This document shows positions 46,242 through 58,135 of a stretch of DNA of 64,000 nt, one piece after another. Under the pieces are notes generated by a model that did no database searches, was not told where the DNA came from, and saw only the letters and a list, made by a program, of their open reading frames with translations. Made by a program: the position numbers and the translations under genes. Position 1 is the first letter of the stretch. Each line of letters begins with the position of its first letter. The DNA lies in the NCBI GenBank assembly GCA_025201375.1, contig JAIWZP010000002.1:1240001-1304000 (forward strand), given 5' to 3'. The DNA is from Gongronella butleri. Lineage: Eukaryota; Mucoromycota; Mucoromycetes; Mucorales; Cunninghamellaceae.

Positions 46242-46932
46242 TCTCCCTTCCCCTCATTATACCAGTAAAAACTCTTTGTACGCGTCTTTTTACGCTTTTT
46301 TTTTTTTGCCTTTTTTTCGCGACTGGCGCGGTCCCCAGATTTTTTTTTTGAATTTTCATGCGACACTGGCCCATCTTTTTTGATAATCTTTTGGGCAAAG
46401 CAAAAAGGGACTTTTTTTGGCCAATGGCCGCCTACAATCAGAAATTGGGACGCTTTCATTGGACGATAAATCGTCGGAGTGAGTCTTTGCTGACTGTGCA
46501 ACTCCAATTTGGTCATGAAGGTCAGCTTTTGCCCAAGGCTCGATGCAAGTTGCATCCATGATTAAAGCAGACGATAAAGAAAAGAATGGTTCTCATTGAA
46601 TCGCGTCGCGCGTCGCATTTTTTTTTTTAGTATTTCTTATTTTTCTTTTTTCGTGCATTATTTAGACAATGAGTACAATTTTACACGTAGTCTCATCTGG
46701 CATTGCCTACTCAATTTGGTCATGGTGACCAGATTTCATGATGCGTTGATTAGATTATCTCCGCCCCAGCGAGCATCTTGATGGAAAAGGCAAGTGCTGC
46801 GAGATTTATAAAAGGTGGAGGCACGTTCTTCTTCGAAAATTTCTTTCTTTTTCGCTCTATTGCATTCATTTTTATCTGCTTTTTGCACCCCTTCTTTCCT
46901 CACTCATTTGCATAAAAAAAAACCAATTCATC
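46242..46932. other. 690-bp promoter interval before homocitrate synthase
   Basis: No gene. TATAAAAG at 46807-46814, 119 bp before the LYS20 ATG, is the likely core promoter of that gene. T-rich runs at 46290-46350 follow the RhoGAP stop. No TRANSFAC-style site is claimed. Confidence 0.4.
46807..46814 (+). promoter_or_regulatory. TATA box for the homocitrate synthase gene
   Basis: TATAAAAG in a T/A-rich context, 119 bp upstream of the start codon at 46933, followed by a pyrimidine-rich leader. Placement by motif and position only. Confidence 0.45.
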
Positions 46933-48423
46933 ATGGCCCCACCAAGAGATTCTAGCGAAACCGCCAACGACCAAGAGCGCGTGCGCGAGCCCATCATCTC
47001 GCCCTACATGCCCAAGTACCCGGATCCCATGTCCAACATTTCTAGCTTCAAGATCATTGAATCCACCCTGCGAGGTACGACGCACGCGCAACACGGAAAA
47101 AAAAAAAGAAAGCAAAAGAAAAATCACGCGACTGATCCCCGGTTTTTTTTTTTTATTATTATAGAGGGCGAGCAATTTGCCAACGCGTTCTTTGACACTG
47201 AAAAGAAGGTGGAGATTGCCAAGGCATTGGACGACATTGGCGTGGATTACCTTGAATTGACGTCGCCTGCGGCATCTGAGCAATCGTACAACGACTGCAA
47301 GACGATTTCTGCTCTTGGGCTCAAGGCCAAGATCTTGACGCATACACGCTGCCACATGGACGACGCGCGTCTTGCCATTGAGACCGGTGTGGATGGTGTG
47401 GACGTTGTCATTGGCACGTCCAGCTATTTGCGCGAGTTCTCGCACGGCAAGGACATGGACTACATCACCAACAAGGCCATTGAGGTCATCACGTACATCA
47501 AGGAACAAGGCAAGGAGGTGCGTTTCTCAACCGAAGACTCGTTCCGCTCGGACCTCGTCGATTTGCTGAGCATCTACAAGGCCGTCGACAAGATTGGCGT
47601 CAATCGCGTCGGCATTGCAGACACCGTCGGCTGCGCCAACCCTCGTCAAGTGTATGAACTTGTCCGCACCTTGCGCTCCGTCGTCAGCTGCGACATTGAG
47701 TGCCATTTCCACAATGACACCGGCTGTGCCATTGCCAATGCTTATGCTGGTAAGTGAATCAACTCGAGAAAGAAAAAAAAAAGATGCCCCTGATCTGTCG
47801 TCGGTGACTCATTTTTTTTTCTTTTTCTTTTTTTCCTTTTTTTTTGAATTTCAGCTTTGGAAGCTGGTGCGACCCACATTGACACGTCGGTGCTGGGCAT
47901 TGGCGAGCGCAATGGCATTACGCCGCTGGGTGGTCTGCTTGCTCGCATGTATGCGGCCGACAAGAGCTATGTGATGGAAAAGTACAATTTGACCAAGATC
48001 CGCGACGTTGAAAACATCGTGGCCGACTCTGTCGACGTGCAGGTGCCCTTTAACAATTACATCACGGGCTTTTGTGCGTTCACCCACAAGGCCGGCATCC
48101 ACGCCAAGGCCATTCTCAACAACCCATCCACGTACGAGATCCTCAAGCCCGAGGACTTTGGCATGTCGCGCTACGTGTCCATTGGCCATCGCCTCACCGG
48201 CTGGAACGCCGTCAAGAATCGCATCGAGCAGCTGCAATTGACCGATCTGACCGACGATGACGCCAAGCAGGTCACGCAAAAGATCAAGGAACTTGCCGAC
48301 ATCCGCCCCTTGTCGCTTGACAATGTCGACACTCTGCTGCGCCAGTACCACTCGGCCAAGCAGTCCTCGGAGCACTTGAATGTCTTGCAAAAGGTCATCA
48401 ACCCCGACCAATTGGCCGCCTAA
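46933..48423 (+). CDS. LYS20: Homocitrate synthase
   Basis: First step of fungal lysine (alpha-aminoadipate) biosynthesis: condenses acetyl-CoA with 2-oxoglutarate. Exons: 46933-47074, 47165-47749, 47855-48423; 431 aa. The metal/substrate core STLREGEQF is rebuilt across intron 1. [28 protein letters not shown] and the [11 protein letters not shown] loop are all present. No mitochondrial presequence; the N-terminus ([15 protein letters not shown]) is acidic and short. Both introns show A-tracts after the donor and T-tracts before the acceptor. The pathway is a fungal marker and supports the organism assignment. Confidence 0.97.
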
Positions 48424-48616
48424 AGCATTTTTTGTTCTTTCTTCATTGGCAAGCGGATGGCGATACCTCCATTTTATATATTTTTTTCTGCTTCATCCCA
48501 AATGCACCTGCGCACACACTCCAACCTTTTTTCCCCCACGCTACCATCCTCTTGCATCTTTTAAAATAATAAAAAGCAAAAACAAAAAAGTTTAAATAGA
48601 ACAACATTTGCCAAAT

Positions 48617-51600
48617 CTAATATTTCTCAGCCATCATCAGCAACACAAGAGTGGTCCAGCCAGTGAACGGATGGATGCGCTGCCCTTGGCCATTGACATC
48701 ATTGTACTGTTCAAAAACGTAACCAGTGCGTTGATATTCCTACAAAAAAAAAAAAAAGGGAGTCAGCATACGTGTCGCGTCTTTTTGCTCTTCTTTTTTT
48801 TTTTTTTGTTTACAGAGAAGACCGTGTTGATCACATTGTCGCGAAGCTTGGTATAAATGGCGGTGGCCTGCTCTTGGTAAGGGCCAGGCACGTGCATGTA
48901 GTTCTATGAAAAAAAAAATGAAGATGAGATTATGCTCTTTTTTTTTTTGTGGCGTCTTTTTTACATTGTACAGGCCCTGCAAAGTCAGGTAATTGATGTT
49001 GATCCAGATGGGGCCGCGCCAGTACACCTCGCCCGTGTTGTAAAAGGGATCGGATGCTGACAGGGAGCGCAGACCATGAGGCGACCACAGCTCATCCTCG
49101 TCCTGGATCATGTCCAAGATGGCGCCCAATTTCGGCGAATCTGCAGGCAACAAGCCAAGCGCCATGGGGAACACCGACAGGTAGCCCTTGTGGCACACGT
49201 GCACGCCATAGCCTAACGCGTAAAAAAAAAAAGAAAGGGAAATTGAGAAATACGCTCTTTTTTCTCCCATTTGCGCTTTTTTTTATGGTTTTGCTTTTAC
49301 CAGCCTCGTTGATGGTTTGATCGCAGAATGCCTGGTGCAATTCGCTCCAGTGCAATGTTTCGAGGTTGGCGAGCATGTCGTCCTTGATGCGAGCATATTC
49401 GTCAATGTCCTTTTCGAGGCTGCCGTCGTCGTCAATGGCGATGGCAATGTCCTTGAGCAGCTGCGTGGCAAAGGCCATCCATGACATGAGATCGGCGTGC
49501 AGCTCGCCAATGTTGGGGGGCTCGCCACGCGGGTAGTCGTCGAGGCCCGAGGTGAGCGCGTGTTCGGGTGTGCGTCCGCGCCAGCGATATGCCTCGGTAT
49601 TTGGCGCGACACGGCCGAATTGCTGCAAGTGACCACGCTGCGTCTGGCGGAACCATTGCCAATTGCGGCGCAAATGCGGGTACACAGACTTTAGCCAGTC
49701 CTGACCAAGAGCAAAATTATCCAAATAGACGGACGTCAGATGCGCGTCGTCCAAGACACCACCCTCGCTCTTGGCAAACGGCTGCGATGACGACATGTCC
49801 ATGCCCATCAGTCCAGACCGCTGGTGCTTGTGCAAAAGGCGGTCCACAAACCGCTTGATCGCAAGGTACAGCGTCGGCGGGTTCGCATAGTGTGGGAATT
49901 GCGTCTGGAATTCTGCAGGCACCTTGCTGCGCGCCTCCTCGCCGAGAATCTGCTCGCGCGCCACCCAGCCATTCTCGTCAATCGCAGACACCCACGATTG
50001 GATCACATTCAAGCTATGATAAAAAGGGAATAAGACAATGCCACATTGATTTTTTGATTTTTTTGATTTTTGATTTTTGACTTTTTTTTTTTTTACCTCA
50101 AATCATTGTCCCAATTGCCCAACAGCAGTTGATGGAACCCTTCGTCCCAGTAGAACCCGCGAGGGAAGAACGAGCGGCTGGGCGTCGGTGTGAAAAGCGT
50201 TTGTGGCGGCGTCAATTGAGGGCGGATGGGCTCACCAGCAAAGCTTTCTTCATCTTGCATCGGCGGGTGCGATCGGTCGACCACCGATGATCCATGGAAA
50301 TACCCAATGCCACCCACCAAATTGCTGAGCAACGACTTGCCAAATTCAACGTGCTCCTTGCTGAAACCCTTCTCTTGAAGGCCAAACGTCGCGTCAAAAC
50401 GCGTGTCAAAGTCCTTTTCCCGGACAGCGAGCCATTGGCCAAGTGTTTCACCTAATGGTTATGAGGAAAAAAGAGTGAATAGACCGCGCTAATATACTTC
50501 TTCGCGGTCATACTTGTCAATTCCGTGTCCTTTGCATCTGCAGAGCGGTAAATCACATCAAACTTGAAAAAAGGTACATCAGCATCAGTCGCATATCAAA
50601 AAGGGTGTCTTTTTACCTGGAATTCGCCGTGGAACACTTTTTGAAAGGCATACAGATTGGCGACATCGCCATCCTCTTCCACCAGGCGATTTTCGAGAGT
50701 AAAATACTTGTGCGGGCTGGCAAAAAGGTCCTGCTGGTCATTGGGATCCACTTTGCCACGCGCCGACTGGAGGAGATGCTCGTGGAGAACGTCTATAGAA
50801 TAAAGGGGAAAGGGGAATCAGACAACTCATTTAAAAAATGCACACAGAGTGACAATAATAGGGCCACGAACCTTTTGCCTTCCAAATGTTGCCCTCAGGG
50901 ATGGGCAGGCCGACCCATTGCGTCTTTGCCAGATCCTGGTCACCGCTACCATCGCGCGGGTGCTGATTCAACAGGCCATCGATCAGCTGTACTTCAAAAT
51001 CGCCAAGATCTGGCGTGTCGCCCTCGATTTTCACGGGTGTCGACAGACCTTTGGATGACAACCGGCTCACAATGTCCATGCTGCCCTCGCCCTCCAGGCC
51101 AAAGTAAAAGATCACGCTTGTCGTCGAAGGAGCTAAAAGAACAAGAAAAAATGGCATCAAAAATACGCGAAATCAAGTGTTTAGTCCTTTTTTTGCGCCT
51201 TACCTTGTGGATGGATCGGCTTGCCGTGGATGCGCACGCCCCAATCACCACCTTTTTAGCACAGAGATGAAAAAAAAAATCAGTTAAAAGACGCGTCTTG
51301 CTAGCCACGTCTTGTCGCCCTGGGCCGTGATTTGCCTTACCATGCTCGCCGCCAGGCACCTTGATGAATTCCGTCGTCAGCTCAATGTTGCTCGGCTGGT
51401 CATTGAGCTTTTGTACGGCAAAGGAGCGTCCGTCGTGCTTTTGGTAGCCGTAGCCGGCCAATCCGTCGTTTTGCTCGCACGCATGGCGCATACCTGTCAT
51501 TCAAAAAAAAAAAAAAAAAAAACGCCAATGTCAGCCCCTCTCTGCTCCTTTTCTCCCCTCTCTCGCCTTGCTTTACGTTGGAATCCTTGAAAATGCGTCG

Positions 51601-51808
51601 CGTCGAACCACATGAGCCCTGACATGAGCGATTCGGGCACACGGGGGCGCGTGCCAAAGTAGAGATTCGGCCGGTACGTGCCCCAGAACAATGAGCTGTT
51701 GGTCGCCTCCTCGACGCGCTCCTTTAGGACTTGGTCGGCATCCGTCAGGGCGAGAGCAGGTCCAAGCCCGCTGAGCAGCGCCACGGTGCAGATCCCAAGA
51801 AGCCGCAT
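48617..51808 (-). CDS. CWH41: Mannosyl-oligosaccharide glucosidase (ER glucosidase I, GH63)
   Basis: Removes the outermost glucose from N-glycans in the ER. Eleven exons: 51808-51577, 51493-51341, 51251-51204, 51132-50872, 50792-50617, 50562-50514, 50451-50097, 50013-49301, 49212-48965, 48903-48814, 48739-48617; 815 aa. All phases agree. The signal peptide is MRLLGICTVALLSGLGPALA. Landmarks: SLFWGTYRPNLYFG, GLMWFD, RGFYWDEGFHQLL (acidic catalytic region), the RGPIWININYL block and C-terminal TGWTTLVLLMMAEKY. Length and C-terminal helix are normal for GH63 yeast/fungal enzymes. Intron tracts are typical of the window. Confidence 0.95.
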
Positions 51809-52059
51809 AGTAAAATGAAAGATGTAGAAAAAAAAAAAAAGAATTGGAAAAAAGAGGGACGAAGCGGGGAGCCAGTGACGATCTGCCATCAAAAAAATAG
51901 TAGAAACCCAGCACAGGAACCTTATTTGGTAAGGCACGCGCCGTTCGACCATGCACAAAAAAAAAAAAAAAAAAAAAAAAAAAGCGACAATCGCCAGCGG
52001 CCACGTGGAACCGCCGCAAACACTTGTCAGCAAGCGCGACCATCCCTTTTACACACCTA

Positions 52060-53871
52060 GCTCACTAAAATAAAGGCAATGATGGACAAGCTTAATAATT
52101 TTTGCGTTTTGTGGGCCTTTGTGCCTTTCTCACTGTTAAATGCATACATTTGATACTGTTACGTAGTACTGCTGTATCAAAGCGCGCACAAATTTGGTGA
52201 GGGTGTTGCTGCAAGCTTGAAGTGTGCCCTCTACCCATTCAAAAGACAATTTGTTAAATTAATCAGGGATTTTAACATTTTACACATGCAAACGATGTTT
52301 GATCCGTCCATTTTTGATCTCAGCGAAGAGCGAACAGAATCTGATGCGTGCTGCCATTTTAATGCCTGCAACGGCGCGCTGCATTGCGCAAAACTTTACA
52401 CATTTTCTTTGGAAAACAACCTAAAAAAGTGTGTTTTCCGGTCGTTGCAGGACTGTTGTGCCTCCAGAAATTTTTTACAAGCTATTTGCCCGCAGATGAA
52501 AGTTGCGCCACGGCATGAACTATCGTCCTGTGTGCGACATGTGTCCGCCCGATTTTTTTTGAACCTGCAAATGACAAAAACCTTCAATTTGCCCTATTTT
52601 GCATTCATCTCGTCATCTGCTTGGCCAACCCCACTTAAAACCAGGTGCATCGCCATCAGCGCAAAATTTGCAACAAAAAAGTTTAAACTCCCAAAGCGCT
52701 ACGACCACTTTTGAAAAATTCAGGGGTCACATTAGATACTTTGCCCACCTGTTTGTTACAGTATTAAATCTGGAATACTACGTACTGTATCATAAAAATC
52801 ACAGGTCGACTAGACCGTTGTCGAGCAAATGGCGATTACTGTAAAATACTGTATTGTAGTTCGTACAGTAGATATTACTGTAATTAACGTGGATTTGCGG
52901 TTTTGCGCTGCCAGTTTTTACAGTATGATATCGGATTCCGATGAAACTGGTTTCAATCGAAAGAGAATCAAGAGCTGCTTACGACACGCAAAAATCGTAC
53001 AGTATCATACTGTAGGTACTGTGGTTATGGAAATAAATTGCCCGTTGCCGAGCGAGAAAATCGAGATTGAAAACAAATCAATCAAATGGTGTTCCTTGAA
53101 CAGCTTTTGCAAGCGTACAAAAGTTGTTCATGGGCGATGCAAAAAAAACAATCCCAATACAGTACATCGAACGACTACAGTACCTACGGTACAGTATATC
53201 TTTTTACTGTATGATGGCACAAGTTTCATGGTGATTAAAGAATATTTCAAGAACGCAGGAAGGCAGGATTGAAATTCTAGAAATGTCGACTTTTTTGGAC
53301 AGACATCGTAGACAACAACCCTCTGGTTGTTTAGAAAAATAGAATGGATTTACCGTGTAGAACCGGTATTGCGATGCGCCCATCTTGCGCGATTTAAGCC
53401 AATTTTTGAATGACTCACCTTAGACCTTACAGTATGACCAAACGAAAAAAATAACAGCAAAATCATAAATTTGTCAAAATCCAGCAAACTAAAGTGCTTT
53501 TTTAACACTAGCATTCGATTCTACGCTCTCGATTACATATTACAGGGGGAATTACAAAAGGCGGCAACACTTTCAATTATGATATTGTTTGTACTGTATC
53601 ATCTGTAGTATTTGTGAAACATCAAGGGCCCTCCCTGCTCCGCTATTCTTAAGCATGACTTGTGCCCACCCCCGCTACCATATTCTTGACCATGACTTGT
53701 GCCCACCTTGAATAGCCGAAGGCGCACCCTTGCCGAACGACTTTAGATCGTCGCTCTCTGCAAAATCAATTATGATACGCGGTCTCCTTAAACAGTCGAA
53801 TTCATTGTTTCCCCAGGCACTTAAAAAGCTGAAATCTATCAGATTCCATTCTTTTTTTGTTCATTGCAATC
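52060..53871. repeat. Interspersed repeat copy 2 and TACTGTA-rich AT region
   Basis: No gene. From about 52451 to 53125 the sequence matches 13255-14320 in the same order and orientation: TTGTGCCTCCAGAAA..., CCAAAGCGCTACGACCAC, TTTGAAAAATTCAGGGGTCAC, AAAATCACAGG, GTTGTCGAGCA, TTTTGCAAGCGTAC. Heptamers TACTGTA/TACAGTA recur (near 52756, 52786, 52838, 52866, 52919, 53003, 53158, 53192, 53430, 53590). Relative to copy 1 some of these lie in extra short insertions. The two flanks (52060-52450 and 53126-53871) are AT-rich and unassigned. Confidence 0.75.
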
Positions 53872-54513
53872 ATGTTTCCTTTGCCTTTCTCGAACCCTGT
53901 TGTCACGACCGACCATGCTTGTGTTCCTGCGCCATACGATGTCCATGCACGTGTCTCCAAGACGAGTCCTGACGACACTGAAATTGATGACGTGACGAGT
54001 TTAGATGCCTCGTTTGAGTCGTTTTCCAAGCTTGCATTGCACAACACGATCCCGGACAGTCTGTCGCCGTCCGCGTCGCCACTGACGCGGTCGTCCACAC
54101 CCTTGACGCGGTCGTCGTCGCTCAACACGCCGTCGCCTGACGTGATGATGATGCTAGGTGGCCCATTGGATGGCCTTGCCAAGGGCGACGCCAAAGGCAC
54201 AGACGACGACGACATCCCATGGCACCACGTGATGCACGCGGTGTCCAAACGCCAGCATCCGTGCATTCCGGCGCAATTGCTAGCGGACACGAGCGCCGGA
54301 CCCCTTTTATGGCCGTTTCTTGTATTTCATCGAGGTCAGCACCCAAAGTCAAGGTCCGAATGGCCAAAAAATTGCACTTTGGTGCGTAGAAAGCACATTA
54401 AAAGCGAAAATACCCGTCATCTTCCAATTTGTGGTGGGCCATGGCGAGTGACAGAAAAAAAAAAAAGGATGAATCTATTTTTTATTTTTGAATTGCATGA
54501 TGTGAGGCTGTGA
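53872..54513 (+). CDS. Hypothetical Ser/Thr-rich protein
   Basis: Single ORF of 213 codons from ATG at 53872. The first two thirds are low-complexity, acidic and Ser/Thr/Pro-rich with repeated SP/TP and LTRSS patterns (about 60-95), looking like a phosphoregulated disordered tail; the remainder contains a Trp/His patch (IPWHHVMHAVSKRQH). No domain is recognised. A GT at 54334 (TCATCGAG|GTCAGC) could start an intron, in which case the true 3' end lies beyond. Could be a small regulatory protein or the start of a larger gene. That it is coding is likely but not proven. Confidence 0.4.
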   Translation: MFPLPFSNPVVTTDHACVPAPYDVHARVSKTSPDDTEIDDVTSLDASFESFSKLALHNTIPDSLSPSASPLTRSSTPLTRSSSLNTPSPDVMMMLGGPLDGLAKGDAKGTDDDDIPWHHVMHAVSKRQHPCIPAQLLADTSAGPLLWPFLVFHRGQHPKSRSEWPKNCTLVRRKHIKSENTRHLPICGGPWRVTEKKKRMNLFFIFELHDVRL

Positions 54514-54627
54514 GGGGAGGGGGAGAGCGAGAGGAAAAGCAAGGTAACAAGTGGCGCGAGGCCAGAGGATCAATGAACAAGTGTGAAAGCGGCAGGTGTG
54601 GGGGAGGATGCGATGCGGAAGGGGCGT

Positions 54628-55214
54628 CTATTGTTGCGTTTTGGCGGCGGCCTCTTCGTACGCGCGCTGTCGCTCATTGAGGACGAATTTGATGCGAGCC
54701 ATCGATTTTTGACACTAAAATAAAAACGAGGTGAGCCGGGCATTGTCTTTGATGCCCGTTTCTTTTTTTACCTTTTTCATGCGTCCGGCGTTGGACCAGA
54801 GGTCCTTGTGCAGCTTTAGGCGGCGTGCCTCTTCACGCTGTGTGGCGAGCAAGTTGCGTTCCTTTAGCAGGACGTACCACAGCTTGTGCAGATCTTCAAA
54901 CGACTTTTGGCGCAGCTCATCGGCCTTCCAGGCACGACCTGCAAGAAAAAGAACAAAAGAACAACATGGTATGAGTGTTTTTGAGCGCGGATCGTGTCGA
55001 CGCAGAGGCGGATCTTGGCGTCTTGCTTACCGGTCCACTTTTGTTGCGGCAAAGCCTCGCCATTTTCGAAGAATTGGTATAGGCCCGAGGTTTTGTTGGG
55101 CGTGTTTGCGGCGGAAGAGGGTGTTTCGGCAGCCAGGCGTGCGGTGGTGCTAAGCAGCCGGCTGGGCGAGGCCGTCAGTGTGCGGAGGGGCTGCACGGTG
55201 CGAAGAAAGTTCAT
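54628..55214 (-). CDS. MRPL4: Mitochondrial large-subunit ribosomal protein uL29m (MRP-L47 family)
   Basis: Exons: 55214-55031, 54938-54772, 54714-54628; 145 aa. The Arg/Ser-rich N-terminus ([23 protein letters not shown]) is a mitochondrial presequence. The diagnostic uL29m block is rebuilt across intron 1: [29 protein letters not shown], of which the second half ([17 protein letters not shown]) is the family signature; then [15 protein letters not shown]. The last exon has [13 protein letters not shown]. Compact gene between a hypothetical ORF and G-alpha. Bacterial-type uL29 part of the exit-tunnel region of the mitoribosome. Confidence 0.92.
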
Positions 55215-55712
55215 AGTGAAAAGGTGTGTGTGAAAGAAAAAAGAAAAAAAGGCACAAAGAGAAAAAAAAAAGACGTTTTTTTCAAGGGTCAAAACGAGGC
55301 ATCGGGATGTCATTTTCATTGTTTTGCGGCGGGGCCTGCACACCCAGCCACTGAGCGGCCAATGAAATGGCCTCCTGGTCCTCCCTCCATTACCTGGAGC
55401 CGTCATGCATGTTGATGCCTTGCTCTCGATTTTTTTTGTGCATCCAATAAGCGGATTTCGGCCAAGCGAATCCGGCATCCTGATTAAAAATATCACAAAT
55501 CATCTTGTTTATTCAATTGGGAAGCATTAAAAAGATAAAAAAAAAAAGAGCGAGGAAGGGCGCGATGGGGTTAAAAATGAGAAAGATGTACAAGTCAATT
55601 GCAGCTTTTTTTTTTTTTTTTGGGTTCTTTTTTTTTTTCTTCAAAAGTTGAGGCAATAAATGACGACTAGCGTGGGCCCACGCGGCGCGGCATTTGTCTT
55701 TTTCAACGACGA
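55215..55712. other. 498-bp interval, uL29m promoter and G-alpha 3' flank
   Basis: No gene. Upstream of uL29m the strand carries A-rich and pyrimidine-rich runs; 55600-55650 has T-tracts after the G-alpha stop. ORFs on the minus strand reading through here are extensions of the uL29m frame without support. Confidence 0.45.
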
Positions 55713-56219
55713 CTACAAAAGACCGACGTCGCGCAGGTTGTTTTGGATGATGATGTCATTGACGGCGGCCATGACAAACTTGATTTGTAGAGTGTCTGTC
55801 GCGCAGGTAAAGTGGGTATAGATTTGCTTCGAGTCGGACTGGTTTAGAGACACAAAGCGATTGAGGATGAAATCGCTTGCGTCGTCGTAGGAATTGGGGC
55901 CTGTGTAATCGGGGAAGCTGTCACACAGTGCGTGCTTCTCGAGCTTCTCCTTGAAAATGTCAATCTTGTTGAGGAACAGGATGATGGATGTCTTGACAAA
56001 CCATCGCGAGTTGCAAATCGAGTCAAACAGTGTCAGGGCTTCTTGCATGCGGTTCTGTTAAAAAAAGAAACCGGGTGTCACGCGTGGCGCGTGCGTGGGT
56101 GAGCGGGCATGAACTCTTTTTCAAACGGGGTGGTGTCACAAGCTCCATTGGGGGGGGGGAGGAGGAAGGGGGGAAGGTGGGCGGGATCAGAGGGGGGGGC
56201 AATTGTCGCGTTTCTCCTT

Positions 56220-56250
<31 letters not shown>

Positions 56251-57592
56251 TTGTGTGTTGTCCTTACGATTGTCTCGTCCTCAATGAGGACCTGGTCATA
56301 CTCTGAGACGGCGACGAGGAAGATGATGGCCGTGACGTTTTCAAAGCAATGGATCCATTTTTTGCGCTCGGAGCGTTGGCCGCCGACGTCAAACATGCGA
56401 TACGTCAGATCCTGGATAACAAACGTTGTCTCTGTGATGCCTGTTGTTTTGACGCGTGAGCGCAACACGTCCTGGTCCGTCGGCACGTAATTGGGATCGC
56501 CAATCCGATTGATCGAGTCAAAATAGCTGTCAACAATGAGAAATCACCGTGAGATCCACGAAAAAAAAAAAACAAGGAGACGCGTCTTTTTTTTTCTTGC
56601 ACCACCACCCTCTTTGGACTCCAATTTGCATCCCATGGAAGCTAATCTCGTCCGAGTCCAGCGTGTGGAAGAGCGACGAGGGCCTGTTTGGGAACACCAT
56701 TCATCGCATTTTCCCCCTTCTCTTCCCCATGAGCTCGTTGCCAAGAGCGTCATTGCCTTGTGCTTTGCCCCCCTCCCCTTTCCATTCACTCCTTCGTTCC
56801 CTTTTTTTCCAATGGGGTTTCCCCTGGTCATATGTTGTCCGCCTCCCAAGTCTTCTCCTTTGTCAATCCCACTTTTTTTTTCCTTTTTCTCTTGTGTGCG
56901 CCTGTGTCATCTGCCATGGACGTGCCAAAAATAAAAGGATGATCACTTACTACTTTGCCGAGTCATTAAGCTGGTACTCGCGGCTGCGATCAAAGACGGT
57001 GAGCAGGTTTGGGTCTGTCCAGAGTGTGCGGACGGCGTTTGTAACCTCTGGCGGCAAGAATTCGCGCTCGATTTGCGATGGAAGGTCCAAGATGATGGCG
57101 GCCTGCTGGGCCATGAACTCCTCCTGATCGGGCGAGCTGACGCTGAAGCCAATGCCCATATTTTCCATGGCCTCGAGAATAACACGCATCGATTGGATCG
57201 TGTTTGAAAAGATGATCTCTTTGAACGCCTCGCGCTCGTCGCGTGAATACCCGCCGTCGTGGATCAGTTTCATCTGCTTGAGAATCGTCGACTTGCCACT
57301 CTCACCGGCACCTGTGTCATATAAGAATTGGAGTGTGAGACGCGTGCCATCCATTGCGTTTGCAGATTGGTACATCAAGGAAATTGTTTTGCCCATTGAC
57401 GTGCATGATCACGAAAAGAAGGAACCCCTCCCCCCATTTTTTTCTCTTTGGTACGATGATTTTTTTTTTTTTACCGAGCAACAGCATTTTGACCTCGTTC
57501 TTCATATTGATCTTGTCACGTTTGATTTGATTTTCAATCTCCTCATTGCGCACTCTGCCATCGTGGATCTCGTTGGATTGACAGCAGCCCAT
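55713..57592 (-). CDS. Heterotrimeric G-protein alpha subunit
   Basis: Exons: 57592-57475, 57311-56951, 56526-56268, 56054-55713; 359 aa. The N-terminus MGCCQSNE predicts N-myristoylation at Gly2 and palmitoylation at Cys3/4. P-loop GAGESGKST is 40-48 and is rebuilt across intron 1. Switch [18 protein letters not shown] (FLNKIDIF) and TCATDT give the guanine site. The C-terminus is NNLRDVGLL, with no cysteine at position -4, so it is not a pertussis-toxin substrate of the classical Gi kind. Intron 3 contains a (GT)n microsatellite (56225-56260). With PKA in the same window it suggests cAMP-linked signalling, though G-alpha subtype is not assignable. Confidence 0.95.
56225..56260. repeat. (GT)n microsatellite in a G-alpha intron
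   Basis: About 13 consecutive GT units plus a second TTGTGTGTT run, in intron 3 of the G-alpha gene; likely polymorphic in length and without coding effect. Confidence 0.95.
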
Positions 57593-58135
57593 GGTTGTCT
57601 GGCGGATTGGTGTTACAAAATCACAGGCGAAAAAAAAATAGACAATGCGAGGGAAGAGCAAAAGGGAAAAAAAGGAAAATAAGGGCCAAAGGGCAATAAA
57701 AGACAGATCAAGGCGACAAAAAAGGAGACGCGAAGGACACACGAAAAAAAAAGGGGATGCACGCCCATCCAGCACGGGAATTGAGGAGTGAATGGAAACA
57801 AAAAAAAAACAAAAAAAAAAGAAAAAACAGGGAGGCTGCAAAACATCCCATCAACCTTATTTGTGCTGCATGTCCTTCCCCCCTTTGCTCATTCAAGAAG
57901 AAAGAAAAAAAAAAAAAAAAAAAGAGGAGCACAAGAACAAGGACCCTACATGAAAAAAAAGAAGATGCGACAACAGAGCAAGTTGCCCTTGTGACCGGAC
58001 GACCTCATGATGATTGCAACACCATTTTTATGGCTGGACGAGCAAGAAACAAGGGGAAGGGGGGAATAAAAGCAATAATTACACAAAAAAAAACACAGGG
58101 TCAACGCGCACGCACGCGCGCATGAGCCGGCCGCA
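57593..58135. other. 543-bp interval before the BRO1-like gene's 3' end
   Basis: No gene. A-rich tracts (57740-57930) and low-complexity sequence. It is the 5' flank of G-alpha and 3' flank of the BRO1-like gene. Confidence 0.5.
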
